Below, one piece after another: positions 46,932 to 54,889 of a DNA stretch of 56,177 bases. The notes beneath the pieces were generated by a model. The model made no database searches and was not told the origin of the DNA. It saw only the letters and a list, made by a program, of their open reading frames with translations. This stretch comes from Fibrobacter sp. UWR4 (lineage in GTDB: Bacteria > Fibrobacterota > Fibrobacteria > Fibrobacterales > Fibrobacteraceae), in assembly GCF_003149045.1 (NCBI RefSeq), contig NZ_QGDU01000024.1, forward strand, positions 1 to 56,177, read 5' to 3'. The stretch's first letter is position 1; every line of letters starts with the position of its first letter. The position numbers and the translations under genes were made by a program.

Positions 46932-47840
46932 ATGATTAGTAAAGATTCTCAGGAACAGACGCTGGTTTCTCACCTGGAAGCCTTGCGTACGGCGTTGATT
47001 CACTGTTTTGTGGCGCTAGGCATCGGGATTATCCCGATGTTTTTGTTGTCGTCCTATATTCTTGACTGGTTCAGCGCAGAGCTTGTTGCCCAGAGCGGCG
47101 CAACCCTTCATTACTTCTCTCCCATGGAAGTGTTCCTGCTGCAGCTAAAAATCGCGGCACTTATGGATTGCGTCATCTGTTCTCCGTACATTGCCTGGAA
47201 CTTGTGGAAGTTTGTACTACCGGGCCTTTACGATAACGAACGGAAGTTTGTCCGTTCCATTGTGTGGATGACCAGTGGGCTTTTTATTTCGGGCGTGGTG
47301 TTCTGCCTAGGAATTTGCTTCCCGCTGGTGGTGCGCTTCGGTATGAGTTTTGAAAGCGAAACTCTACAGCCAATTTTCGGTGTGGAAAACATCGTTACGC
47401 TGGCTTTGTGGCTTTCCCTAGCTTTTGGATGCATGTTCCTGTTCCCGCTGGTGACTTACGCTCTGATTCGCTCTGGCGTTGTTTATTACGAAACAGTCTG
47501 TCACGCACGCCCTTATGTGGTGGTGGGAATCCTTGTGTTGGCGGCTTTGCTGACTCCGCCGGATATTATTAGCCAGCTGATTCTGGGCGCTCCTACCTAT
47601 CTACTTTTTGAAGCGGGTTTGTTTGCTGCTCGAAAACATAAAGGCGAACAGTTCAAGGAATGTAATGAAGAAAATTCGCCTGTTCATGTGGAGGCCGAAT
47701 CAGGCTCTCTTTCGCAAAAAAAATCGCAAAATTCGCATGACGCAACATTTGGTGAATCCGAGGATGTCGACTTTGCTGCCCCAGCCTCTCCTTATCAGGT
47801 AGGAACAGAGCGAAACGCAGACAAGTGGAAGCCTAATTGA
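46932..47840 (+). CDS. tatC: Twin-arginine translocase subunit TatC
   Basis: A 302-residue TatC, the receptor for twin-arginine signals. The N-terminal motif is SHLEALRTALIHC (with the key Glu and Arg), followed by six membrane helices. Other typical parts are FSPMEVFLLQLKIAAL, NLWKFVLPGLYDNERKFVR (F-x-x-P-x-L), FGMSFE and VGILVLAALLTPPDIISQLIL. The C-terminal 60 residues are a polar extension rich in Glu and Ser, longer than in E. coli TatC. There is no Shine-Dalgarno sequence; the heptamer repeat abuts the start. larB follows 28 bases later. Confidence 0.95.
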   Translation: MISKDSQEQTLVSHLEALRTALIHCFVALGIGIIPMFLLSSYILDWFSAELVAQSGATLHYFSPMEVFLLQLKIAALMDCVICSPYIAWNLWKFVLPGLYDNERKFVRSIVWMTSGLFISGVVFCLGICFPLVVRFGMSFESETLQPIFGVENIVTLALWLSLAFGCMFLFPLVTYALIRSGVVYYETVCHARPYVVVGILVLAALLTPPDIISQLILGAPTYLLFEAGLFAARKHKGEQFKECNEENSPVHVEAESGSLSQKKSQNSHDATFGESEDVDFAAPASPYQVGTERNADKWKPN

Positions 47841-47868
47841 TATTTAAAAACTGCCTAAGATTTTGATT

Positions 47869-48576
47869 ATGAAGAATACTCTTGCAAATGATCGTTACGA
47901 AGACATTGGTTTTGCAAAGTTGGACGTGAGCCGTGAAAAGCGTACTGGTACTGCCGAGGCGATTTACTGCGCGGGAAAAACCAAGGAGCAACTTCTGAAA
48001 ATTCTCCAGACTTTCGAGGAGAATGGCTGTTCCGTACTTGGAACCAAGTGCAGTGCCGAGCAGTATGAGTTTGTAAGAGCGAAAATGCCGAAGGCCTGTT
48101 ACAACGAAATTGCCAAAATCATCTCTGTAAAAGCAGGCAAGGCCGCTCCCAACGCTTCAAAGAAATCAGGCAAGAATCGTGGAACCATCGCGGTTTGCTG
48201 TGCCGGTACTGCCGACTTGCCCGTTGCCGAAGAGGCCGCCTTGACAGCGGAATTTTTCGGGGCCAAGGTCATGCGCCATTATGATGTGGGCATCGCCGGG
48301 CTCCATCGGCTGCTTTCTAAGATTGAGGAAATCCGCAAGGCGGATGTGGTTATCGCTGTGGCTGGTATGGAAGGGGCGCTGGCTGGTGTCATTGCTGGAC
48401 TCGTCAAGGCTCCCGTGATTGCTGTACCGACGTCTGTTGGATACGGCGCTTCTTTTCAGGGCGTGGCTCCGCTTTTGACCATGTTGAATACCTGTGCCGA
48501 AGGCGTTTCCGTGGTGAACATTGACAATGGTTTTGGTGCGGCAGTGAGTGCCGTTAGAATGCTGAACATCAAATAA
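47869..48576 (+). CDS. larB: LarB, pyridinium carboxylase/hydrolase for NPN cofactor
   Basis: A 235-residue LarB. It carboxylates C5 of the pyridinium ring of nicotinic acid adenine dinucleotide and hydrolyses the phosphoanhydride, the first step of NPN synthesis. The C-terminal part resembles AIR carboxylase (PurE): IAVCCAGTADLPVAEEAALT, VMRHYDVGIAGLHRLL, VVIAVAGMEGALAGVIAGLV and VIAVPTSVGYGASFQG. The N-terminal part has FAKLDVSREKRTGTAEAIYC. The ATG at 47869 is chosen over an in-frame TTG at 47863. Confidence 0.95.
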   Translation: MKNTLANDRYEDIGFAKLDVSREKRTGTAEAIYCAGKTKEQLLKILQTFEENGCSVLGTKCSAEQYEFVRAKMPKACYNEIAKIISVKAGKAAPNASKKSGKNRGTIAVCCAGTADLPVAEEAALTAEFFGAKVMRHYDVGIAGLHRLLSKIEEIRKADVVIAVAGMEGALAGVIAGLVKAPVIAVPTSVGYGASFQGVAPLLTMLNTCAEGVSVVNIDNGFGAAVSAVRMLNIK

Positions 48577-48611
48577 CTTTAGTGCGGCGTAGCTCGCGGA
48601 ATTTTGATTTT

Positions 48612-49871
48612 ATGAAATATCTTTATCTGGATGGATCTTGCGGAATTAGTGGCGACATGACTGTTGCCGCCTTGTTGGACCTGGGTGCTTCCCGTGAAAA
48701 GCTGGATGCCGCCATCAACAGCATGCATCTTGAGGAAATGCACTGCCATTTCGGTCGTGGTAATTCTTACAGTATTGCCGGGGCAACCTTTGATGTTCAC
48801 GTTCATACCCATCATGGTGAAGAAAGCGCAGATCATGTTCACGCCCATGAAGGATGCTACGTAGAACATCACCATGAACATCATCATTCCCATGAGCACC
48901 GCCACCTGAAGGAATGCTACGGTATCTTGGAACATGTGGCTAGCCATGGTACCCTTTCCCAGAACGCCCTTGCCCTAGCCAAGAAAATTTTTTTGATGAT
49001 TGCCCAGGCCGAGGCGAAGGCTCACGGCGTTGCAGTAGAAGATGTCCATTTTCACGAAGTAGGTGCCATTGACTCCATCGTGGATATCATGGCGGTGGCT
49101 ATTTTGGTAGAAGACCTGCAGGAAACTCAAGGCGTTTCTCAAGTGGTGGTGACGGGCCTTAACGAAGGTTCCGGATTTGTGCAGACCCAGCATGGAATGC
49201 TCCCGATTCCTGTTCCTGCGGTGGCAAGCATTGCAGAATCCGCAGGCATCGCGCTCCACATAACAGATACCAAAGGCGAGATGGTAACTCCCACAGGAAT
49301 CGGCGTGGTAGCCGCTATCCGTACCTGCGAAAAACTTCCTGTGAGTTACAAGATTTTGAAATCCGGCATCGGACTTGGCAAACGCGATTTCGGTCGAGCC
49401 AATTTCCTGCGTGCCCAAATCATCGAAAGTGTTGAAGATGAAAATCGCGGGGGTGATGAAGTCTTCATGGTGGAATGCAATATCGATGACCAGAGTCCCG
49501 AAGAACTGGGTCTTGCCATGGACAAGATTTTCGAAGCTGGAGCCAAGGACGTTTACTTTGTTCCGTGCTACATGAAGAAGAACCGCCCGGCCGTCGTTCT
49601 TCACGCTCTTGCGGATAGCGAAAAGCTTCCCCAGGTGGAAACCGCCATTTTGCGTCACACGAATACGGTGGGCATCCGTCGTTATCCCGTCACCCGCACC
49701 TGTATGGGACGGACTTTTGCCGACGTAGAAACTCCCTATGGAACAGTGAAAGTCAAGAAGTGCAAACTGGGCGACATCGAAAAGTGTAAACCCGAATTCG
49801 AAAGCGTGAAGGAAGTTGCCGAAAAGGCTGGCGTTACCTTCCGCGAAGTTTCAGAAGCTGCAAAAAGGTAA
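48612..49871 (+). CDS. larC: LarC, nickel insertase for NPN cofactor
   Basis: A 419-residue LarC that inserts nickel into the dithiolated pincer using CTP. It begins YLYLDGSCGISGDM, followed at about residues 55-100 by a very His-rich stretch (HVHTHHGEE; HHHEHHHSHEHRH), a likely nickel store. Later parts are VHFHEVGAIDSIVDIMAVAI, TPTGIGVVAAI, and the C-terminal catalytic region ECNIDDQSPEELGLAMDKIF, DVYFVPCYMKKNRPAVVL and ILRHTNTVGIRRYPVTRTCM. The gene is one continuous frame, unlike L. plantarum, where larC needs a programmed frameshift. It ends the operon. Confidence 0.95.
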   Translation: MKYLYLDGSCGISGDMTVAALLDLGASREKLDAAINSMHLEEMHCHFGRGNSYSIAGATFDVHVHTHHGEESADHVHAHEGCYVEHHHEHHHSHEHRHLKECYGILEHVASHGTLSQNALALAKKIFLMIAQAEAKAHGVAVEDVHFHEVGAIDSIVDIMAVAILVEDLQETQGVSQVVVTGLNEGSGFVQTQHGMLPIPVPAVASIAESAGIALHITDTKGEMVTPTGIGVVAAIRTCEKLPVSYKILKSGIGLGKRDFGRANFLRAQIIESVEDENRGGDEVFMVECNIDDQSPEELGLAMDKIFEAGAKDVYFVPCYMKKNRPAVVLHALADSEKLPQVETAILRHTNTVGIRRYPVTRTCMGRTFADVETPYGTVKVKKCKLGDIEKCKPEFESVKEVAEKAGVTFREVSEAAKR

Positions 49872-49984
49872 AATCAGGCGGCTGGTTGAGACTTTCTCTA
49901 CGTTTTGTTCTCACCATCGAAAAAAAAAGGTGCATTGCCTTCCGAAATAGGGTAATTTAACCTTGTGTTTATGGAGATGGTGAT

Positions 49985-51358
49985 ATGAGAAAAATTTTTC
50001 AAGGTGTTGGTTCATCGAATTTCGGTGCAATTTTTGTAGCAGTTGCCTTTGGCGCTGCGACCTCTGCTTTTGCAATTACGGCAAATCCTAATGTGAGCAT
50101 GGGTAAGAACCTTTATGTGGGCGGTGCTGTAAATTCCAACTGGAAGCCGGAAGTTTATACCGACGGCCATCTGGATTTTAATCAGGTGGCTTCTGCATCT
50201 GATTTCGCATTGAATGTGGGGGAGGGTCCCACCAAACTTTTCGTGACTTGGGAAACCCGCGGTGACGAAGCCTGGATTGGCGACCAGTATGTGCATGCGG
50301 CTTCTTGCCAGCACAACCCTAAGGCTGATGCGTCTCTGCAAAATTTCAAGATCATGACTTCTGCCAATTCCACCAACGGTGTGGACGGCGATTGGGAAGT
50401 TGCTGCGGAAGTCGGCGAGAGCGGCGCCATGTCCCGCGGTATGGCCATCGACTTTGCCGGGAAATCCTGGTTCAGGATAGTCGCTGAATCTCCTGTGAAA
50501 AATCTTGAAGAAGTGGGCGCATACGATATTAGCAATGGCGGAAACGACACTTGGTTCTTTATGGGCACGAGCATCAGTCAGATGGGCATGAAATCCATTG
50601 AAGTTGACTCCAATTTTGCACAGTTGATTCACGCTCGCTATCCGGATTACTACCCGGCAATGCTTCGCGGTGGTATCGGCTGCGTGAATACCGACGGCAT
50701 TATCGACGGTCTTTCCTCTTATACTGAATATGTGAGCAACGTGAAGTACTGGGCCATTGAAATGGGAACCAACGATGCCTGGGGTGATGAGACTGGATGG
50801 AACGTTGAACACTTTGCAAGCAACATGCAGGATATTATCGATGTGGCAAAGAGAAGTGGTGTTACTCCGATTATTGCCCGCATGATTGCTACCAATCCTG
50901 AAGTTGCCAAGTGGCAGGTTTACCAAGGTTACCTAGATGCCATTGATGAATTGACTACAAAGAATAATTTGCCCAAGGGTCCGGATTTCTTTGATTACTT
51001 CTCCAAGCATCCGGAAGAACTTTCTTCTACTGATGGTGTTCATCCTAACGAAAAGGGCGCTGCCAGTATGCATCGTTTGTGGGCCGAGGCTGTAGCCCCT
51101 CTTTATGAAGGTGAAAATGCAGGCGAAGGCTCCGAAGGTCTTGATGCTCGCAAATTCAAGAACGCCCATTTTGCTGTACCCCAGGTTCGCGTGGCGGACA
51201 AGGCGATCACCGTTTCCAATGTGAATAGTTCCGCAGACATTACGGTGATGGACGCCATGGGCCATGCGGTTACAAATCGCAATTTGCCCAATGGAAATTA
51301 CTTTGTTGTCATTCGCGCCGCAGGAGTTTCCTACACGACGAAAGTTACGGTGAAGTAA
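49985..51358 (+). CDS. Secreted SGNH/GDSL-type esterase
   Basis: A 457-residue exported hydrolase with a signal peptide ending SAFA (about residue 30). An N-terminal beta-rich domain (about 31-175) is followed by the SGNH domain: block I FMGTSISQMG (nucleophile Ser about 191), block III-like MGTNDAWGD (about 256-264), and block V SSTDGVHPNEKG with Asp-x-x-His (about 343-350). The C-terminal tail domain (about 395-457) ends GNYFVVIRAAG...KVTVK. Such enzymes in Fibrobacter are usually acetyl-ester hydrolases of hemicellulose. The nearest neighbour downstream is a broken TIGR02147 gene. Confidence 0.85.
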   Translation: MRKIFQGVGSSNFGAIFVAVAFGAATSAFAITANPNVSMGKNLYVGGAVNSNWKPEVYTDGHLDFNQVASASDFALNVGEGPTKLFVTWETRGDEAWIGDQYVHAASCQHNPKADASLQNFKIMTSANSTNGVDGDWEVAAEVGESGAMSRGMAIDFAGKSWFRIVAESPVKNLEEVGAYDISNGGNDTWFFMGTSISQMGMKSIEVDSNFAQLIHARYPDYYPAMLRGGIGCVNTDGIIDGLSSYTEYVSNVKYWAIEMGTNDAWGDETGWNVEHFASNMQDIIDVAKRSGVTPIIARMIATNPEVAKWQVYQGYLDAIDELTTKNNLPKGPDFFDYFSKHPEELSSTDGVHPNEKGAASMHRLWAEAVAPLYEGENAGEGSEGLDARKFKNAHFAVPQVRVADKAITVSNVNSSADITVMDAMGHAVTNRNLPNGNYFVVIRAAGVSYTTKVTVK

Positions 51359-51378
51359 ATTTTCTGCTGGATGGACCT

Positions 51379-51856
51379 ATGGCCGCAAGTAAAGTGATTG
51401 AACGTCTCTTTGAATACGATGATTATCGTAAGTTTCTGCAGGATTATTTTGAAGAGCAGAAAAATCAAAGTGCTGTATTTTCTCACCGTTTTTTTGCGGC
51501 GAAGGCCGGTTTCAAGACATCCTCCTATTGTCTGAATGTGATTCGTGGTCGTTTGAATGCCTCAAGGATTCCGGCCTCCAGATTAAGGAAATCCGCCAGT
51601 ACATCGAATGGTTCCGTCAGAGAGATTCTACCCTTCAACAGCGTCTTGAACTTTTCCAGAACCGCCGTAAGGCCCTGGAAGCAGAAATGGCCCGCATGCA
51701 GACCGTGATGAACAAGATCACCTTCAAGGAAACCTTGTACACCACAGCCCTCAAGTTGGGAAGTCTCGCCGCTGCCGACAACGACAAGACCATCATGCGC
51801 CTGAAAAAAAGCTCTTTGACTCTCCGGATGATTTTGACAAGAAAGTCGCCGGCTAA
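51379..51856 (+). pseudogene. Chimera of TIGR02147 N-terminus and MerR C-terminus
   Basis: From 51379 the frame reads VIERLFEYDDYRKFLQDYFE, AVFSHRFFAAKAGFKTSSYC and LNVIRGR, nearly identical to copy B at 31175. Near 51552 the homology switches, in another frame, to a MerR C-terminal part (ECLKDSGLQIKEIRQYIEWF, MARMQTVMNKITFKETLY) close to the regulator at 42350. The MerR DNA-binding domain is missing. A second lesion, a run of seven A at 51804-51810 where eight would keep the frame, shifts the end; with the extra A it would read KLFDSPDDFDKKVAG and stop at 51854-51856. Both source genes are therefore broken here by a deletion fusion. Confidence 0.85.
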
Positions 51857-51905
51857 TCATTTCACCGACAAATAGCAGACGAATCAAGTTTTCACAAACA
51901 AAAAA

Positions 51906-51932
51906 TCCTGGGCAACGCCCGGGACTTTTTTT
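51906..51932. terminator. Bidirectional terminator
   Basis: TCC-t-GGGC pairs with GCCC-g-GGA around AAC, with A/T runs on both sides. It serves the minus-strand fusion gene and the broken plus-strand chimera. Confidence 0.85.
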
Positions 51933-53349
51933 AAAGGCCGTTACTTTTCAGCCAGCGATCTATACGAGAATTCAGGTCTCTTCCGCCGCTGTAGTAGAAT
52001 TCAAAGGGGAACCCTACATAGCTTTTCTGCAGTTTCTTGTTTAAGTCAGAAACGCTGTCGCCGTAGCGGGTGCCCCCATGGCTGGAAAAGCCGGCAACGG
52101 TCTTGCCCTTGAAATCATAGCTTTCCAGGAAGGTGAATACGGGCATGGGAATGGTGGCCCACCAGGTAGGATACCCCAGCAAGACAACGCTGTACTTGGA
52201 CATGTCTTTGATTTTTGTCCTGAGAGGAGGGCGAGCGTCGCTATTCAAGTCCTTTTGGGTAACTTCGTAAATGCCACCGCGGTAAGGCTTTGCCATTTCG
52301 ATTTCCACAAGGTCAACATTTCCGTCGCCGTACTTCTTTTTCATCTGCTTTGAAACGTATTCCGCTGCACTTTGGGTGTTGCCGGAATAGCTGAAGTAGG
52401 CTATGAGAATTTTCAGATTTTTTGGAATGCTGATGGCATTGATTTCGGGATTGAATTTCGTTTCAATGATTGCGGCGGAATTTGCATCTCCAGACTTTGC
52501 ATTGCGTGCAATTCTAAAGCCGAGATTACGATCATTATCCAGCGGATTGGTGGCAGAACGGTAGGCGCTTCTCAGGTGCTTTCCAAAATCGTTGTAGGCA
52601 CCGCCACGATTCACACGGTAAATTCCAACGCGCGGTCCTGCAGGGTTCAGCTTTTCCGTTTCATTATATTCACCGTAGTAGTCAAAGACCCATTCGCTGA
52701 CATTGCCGTGCATATTGTACAATCCAAAAGCGTTTGGCTTGTAGGAATCAACGGCAACGGGTTCATCAATAACGGAGCCGGGCACCACATTCTTGTTGGT
52801 GTGATGCATATAGTTTTCTTCAATTAGGTACGGATAGCTTCCGTAATAGTTGGCGTCTTCAACGCGGTTCCAGTTTCCGGTGCTGAAAACTGTTGTAGTT
52901 CCTGCACGATTGGCGTATTCCCATTCCGCCTCGGTAAGCAAACGGTAGCCGTTGGCACCACGATTCCAGGTGACAGTTATGTCGCGGGCCCTGCCAGATT
53001 CGCCACGACTGACCCTATAGGCTTCCTGCAAACCTTCCGCTCGACTTTTGGCGTTGCAAAATTCAATGGCGTCGTAGTAGGTGACGTTCTGAACAGGGAG
53101 ATTCCCGCCTTTAAAGGTACTGGGATTTTTGCCGGTGATTTTTTCGTAATCCTTTTGCTGAACTTCGTAGGCGTCCACATAAAAATCGCCGAGAGTTACG
53201 GAATGCTGTTTTTCGTCCAGTTGACGCTGGCGTTCCGTAGTGGGGCTTCCCATGGTAAACATTCCGCCCTTTACAAGCATCATCTTACTTTCTGCAAATG
53301 CAGAAACGACAAGACTGAATATGCCGATTGCAATAACGCATTTTTTCAT
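51931..53349 (-). CDS. Exported FGE-like domain fused to flavodoxin
   Basis: A 472-residue protein with a signal peptide (about residues 1-19). Residues 22-290 are a formylglycine-generating-enzyme-like domain (MMLVKGGMFTMGSPTTE, VTYYDAIEFCNAKS, GYRLLTEAEWEYANRAGTTT, GLYNMHGNVSEWVFDYYG, VNRGGAYNDFGKHLRSAYRS, LGFRIA). The usual active-site Cys near R-C-A-x-R is Ser here (RSAYR), so enzyme activity is unlikely. Residues about 310-472 are a flavodoxin (ILIAYFSYSGNTQSAAEYVS, GYPTWWATIPMPVFTFLE, FSSHGGTRYGDSV). An exported flavodoxin is unusual. It lies 37 bases after the membrane gene at 53387, so both should share promoter d. Confidence 0.85.
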   Translation of the reverse strand: MKKCVIAIGIFSLVVSAFAESKMMLVKGGMFTMGSPTTERQRQLDEKQHSVTLGDFYVDAYEVQQKDYEKITGKNPSTFKGGNLPVQNVTYYDAIEFCNAKSRAEGLQEAYRVSRGESGRARDITVTWNRGANGYRLLTEAEWEYANRAGTTTVFSTGNWNRVEDANYYGSYPYLIEENYMHHTNKNVVPGSVIDEPVAVDSYKPNAFGLYNMHGNVSEWVFDYYGEYNETEKLNPAGPRVGIYRVNRGGAYNDFGKHLRSAYRSATNPLDNDRNLGFRIARNAKSGDANSAAIIETKFNPEINAISIPKNLKILIAYFSYSGNTQSAAEYVSKQMKKKYGDGNVDLVEIEMAKPYRGGIYEVTQKDLNSDARPPLRTKIKDMSKYSVVLLGYPTWWATIPMPVFTFLESYDFKGKTVAGFSSHGGTRYGDSVSDLNKKLQKSYVGFPFEFYYSGGRDLNSRIDRWLKSNGL

Positions 53350-53386
53350 AAAACGACCTTTGCGAATTTTAAGGCTCGTGGATTAA

Positions 53387-54034
53387 TCAAGATTTTTTAA
53401 GAAGTTTCATTCCCAAATGGGTCATGATACACATGCCTGCTGAAATCCCAAGCAACTGTAAAACTGCAGCGGAGACGCTTTCTGCGGCCAGCTTCCAACC
53501 GCCGGTAACGAACATGTATACATAAAGTTGGGACTGTACAAATCCGTAAACGCCGGCAGAAATCAACAGTCCGTAGGCGATAGACAACAATGACATTTTC
53601 CAGATACGGCTGCGACAGAAATTTTCCAACTTATCCAGTTTCGTGTCAAGATGGAATCCTAAATGAAATAGCATCACCATAAAGCCCCAACAGCAACTAG
53701 CCAAGTGAACTTCGCGAGCAGTCTGCGTCGCCTTCATAGGGGACCATTCAAAAACAAGCCCCGTCATGAAAATGGAGCTGACAGCCATGGTAATCATCAG
53801 GGCGAAAAGGATCCAGTCCATAACGTTCATGGCGATACGTCGGGCATTCCATTTTCCCTTGGCCATAGATCTATAAAACCAGAAGTTCATCCCATGATGA
53901 ACCACAAATAAAACGAAGAGAGCTATGCCCACATACCCATGGCTGGTAAGGTCATGGATGGCTCCATAACTCATGAGGTACAGAAAGCAGCTGTACATCA
54001 ATACGTCAATGATGATTTTTGCAGTTCGTTTCAT
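53387..54034 (-). CDS. DUF4405-like membrane protein, possible cytochrome b
   Basis: A 215-residue protein with about five membrane helices. His residues lie in places suitable for haem: LFVVHHGMNFWFYRS (about residues 42-56), REVHLASCCWGFMVMLFHLG (about 107-126, two His), and THLGMK near the end. This resembles DUF4405 proteins, related to b-type cytochromes. It could pass electrons from the membrane to the exported flavodoxins. The start codon lies 55 bases after the -10 box of MerR-type promoter d. Confidence 0.75.
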   Translation of the reverse strand: MKRTAKIIIDVLMYSCFLYLMSYGAIHDLTSHGYVGIALFVLFVVHHGMNFWFYRSMAKGKWNARRIAMNVMDWILFALMITMAVSSIFMTGLVFEWSPMKATQTAREVHLASCCWGFMVMLFHLGFHLDTKLDKLENFCRSRIWKMSLLSIAYGLLISAGVYGFVQSQLYVYMFVTGGWKLAAESVSAAVLQLLGISAGMCIMTHLGMKLLKKS

Positions 54035-54088
54035 TTAGGTGCAAATATTCCCTGCCGATGGATTTGGTCATCAAAAGAATTTCCCATA

Positions 54089-54119
54089 AATATAAGACCT
54101 GGAGCTAGCTCTAGGTCAA
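54089..54119 (-). promoter_or_regulatory. MerR-type promoter d (DUF4405-flavodoxin operon)
   Basis: On the minus strand: TTGACC (54119-54114), a 19-base spacer and TATATT (54094-54089). The spacer contains TAGAGCTAGCTCCA, and the wider dyad ACCTAGAGC/GCTCCAGGT is almost symmetrical. It drives the gene starting at 54034. Confidence 0.82.
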
Positions 54120-54178
54120 GGGTTGCATCGCATTTTTTAGAAAATTATTTTTAAAGTGCCGCGACGCGCAATCTGTAC

Positions 54179-54721
54179 TTATTTAATGTAATAGACGTAG
54201 TTTTCCTTGCGGGCGAGTGCCTTGGGCTCGGGAGTCTGGCGGTAGCCTAATGCCACGTGGCCGATGCCTTCGTAGTTGCCCTTGATGCCCAGCTTTTCAA
54301 GAAGGGCCTTGCCAAATTCGCTGTCGAACTCCTGACGGGCACGGTGGATCCAGACGCTGCCCAGGCCGATACTGGCTGCGGCATTCATCAGGTTTCCCAT
54401 AACAAGACTGCCATCGTTGATGTAGGTGCCAGAAGCATTATTGGCATCGCGATCGGCGATGACAATCAGGATGACGGGCGCGCCATAGAAGGGATCGAAA
54501 CCTTCTTCCCAGCCGCCAATCTTGCGGTTTTCTTCGGCAATCTGGTCGCGGACTTCCTTGTTGGTAACGGCAATGATGATGGAAGACTGCTGGTTCTTTC
54601 CGGAAGGGGCGAATGTGCCTGCGCGAAGCACGGCTTCCAATTCCTCGTCGGTAATCATGTCGGGCTTGAACTTGCGGCAGCTGCGGCGAGTTTCCAGAGT
54701 CATCAGGGTTTCGTTCATCAT
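54179..54721 (-). CDS. Nitroreductase family protein
   Basis: A 180-residue FMN-dependent nitroreductase-like protein. I place the start at 54721, or the adjacent ATG at 54718, after ATAGGTAAAGCA; a longer frame is possible but lacks a site. Motifs: LETRRSCRKFKPDMITDEEL (FMN phosphate Arg residues), AGTFAPSGKNQQSS, NDGSLVMGNLMNAAASIGLG and GIGHVALGYRQTPEP. It probably reduces nitro, quinone or related compounds with NAD(P)H. It lies between two MerR-type promoters and reads away from the flavodoxin gene; its own promoter may overlap site c on the other strand. Confidence 0.88.
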   Translation of the reverse strand: MMNETLMTLETRRSCRKFKPDMITDEELEAVLRAGTFAPSGKNQQSSIIIAVTNKEVRDQIAEENRKIGGWEEGFDPFYGAPVILIVIADRDANNASGTYINDGSLVMGNLMNAAASIGLGSVWIHRARQEFDSEFGKALLEKLGIKGNYEGIGHVALGYRQTPEPKALARKENYVYYIK

Positions 54722-54837
54722 TGCTTTACCTATGGCGAAAAAGTTTTGACGAGGGCCATTCGGCACCACGTTCATTATAAAAATAGCATTTTCAAATAAC
54801 CGACTTTAAAAAAATTGAAATTTATTCAAATAAGGTC

Positions 54838-54868
54838 TTGACCTAGAGTCAACTCTAGGTGATATATT
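54838..54868 (+). promoter_or_regulatory. MerR-type promoter c (exported flavodoxin)
   Basis: TTGACC (54838-54843), a 19-base spacer and TATATT (54863-54868). The spacer carries CCTAGAGTC/AACTCTAGG, an 18-base dyad with one mismatch. The flavodoxin start codon follows at 54890, giving a leader of about 15 bases. Confidence 0.85.
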
Positions 54869-54889
54869 ATAGCACAAAAAGAGGTTTCA

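Noticed and set aside
51931-53349. Active sulfatase-modifying enzyme (FGE)
   Set aside because: The fold is present but the expected catalytic Cys position is Ser, and the partner domain is a flavodoxin. No sulfatase gene is nearby.
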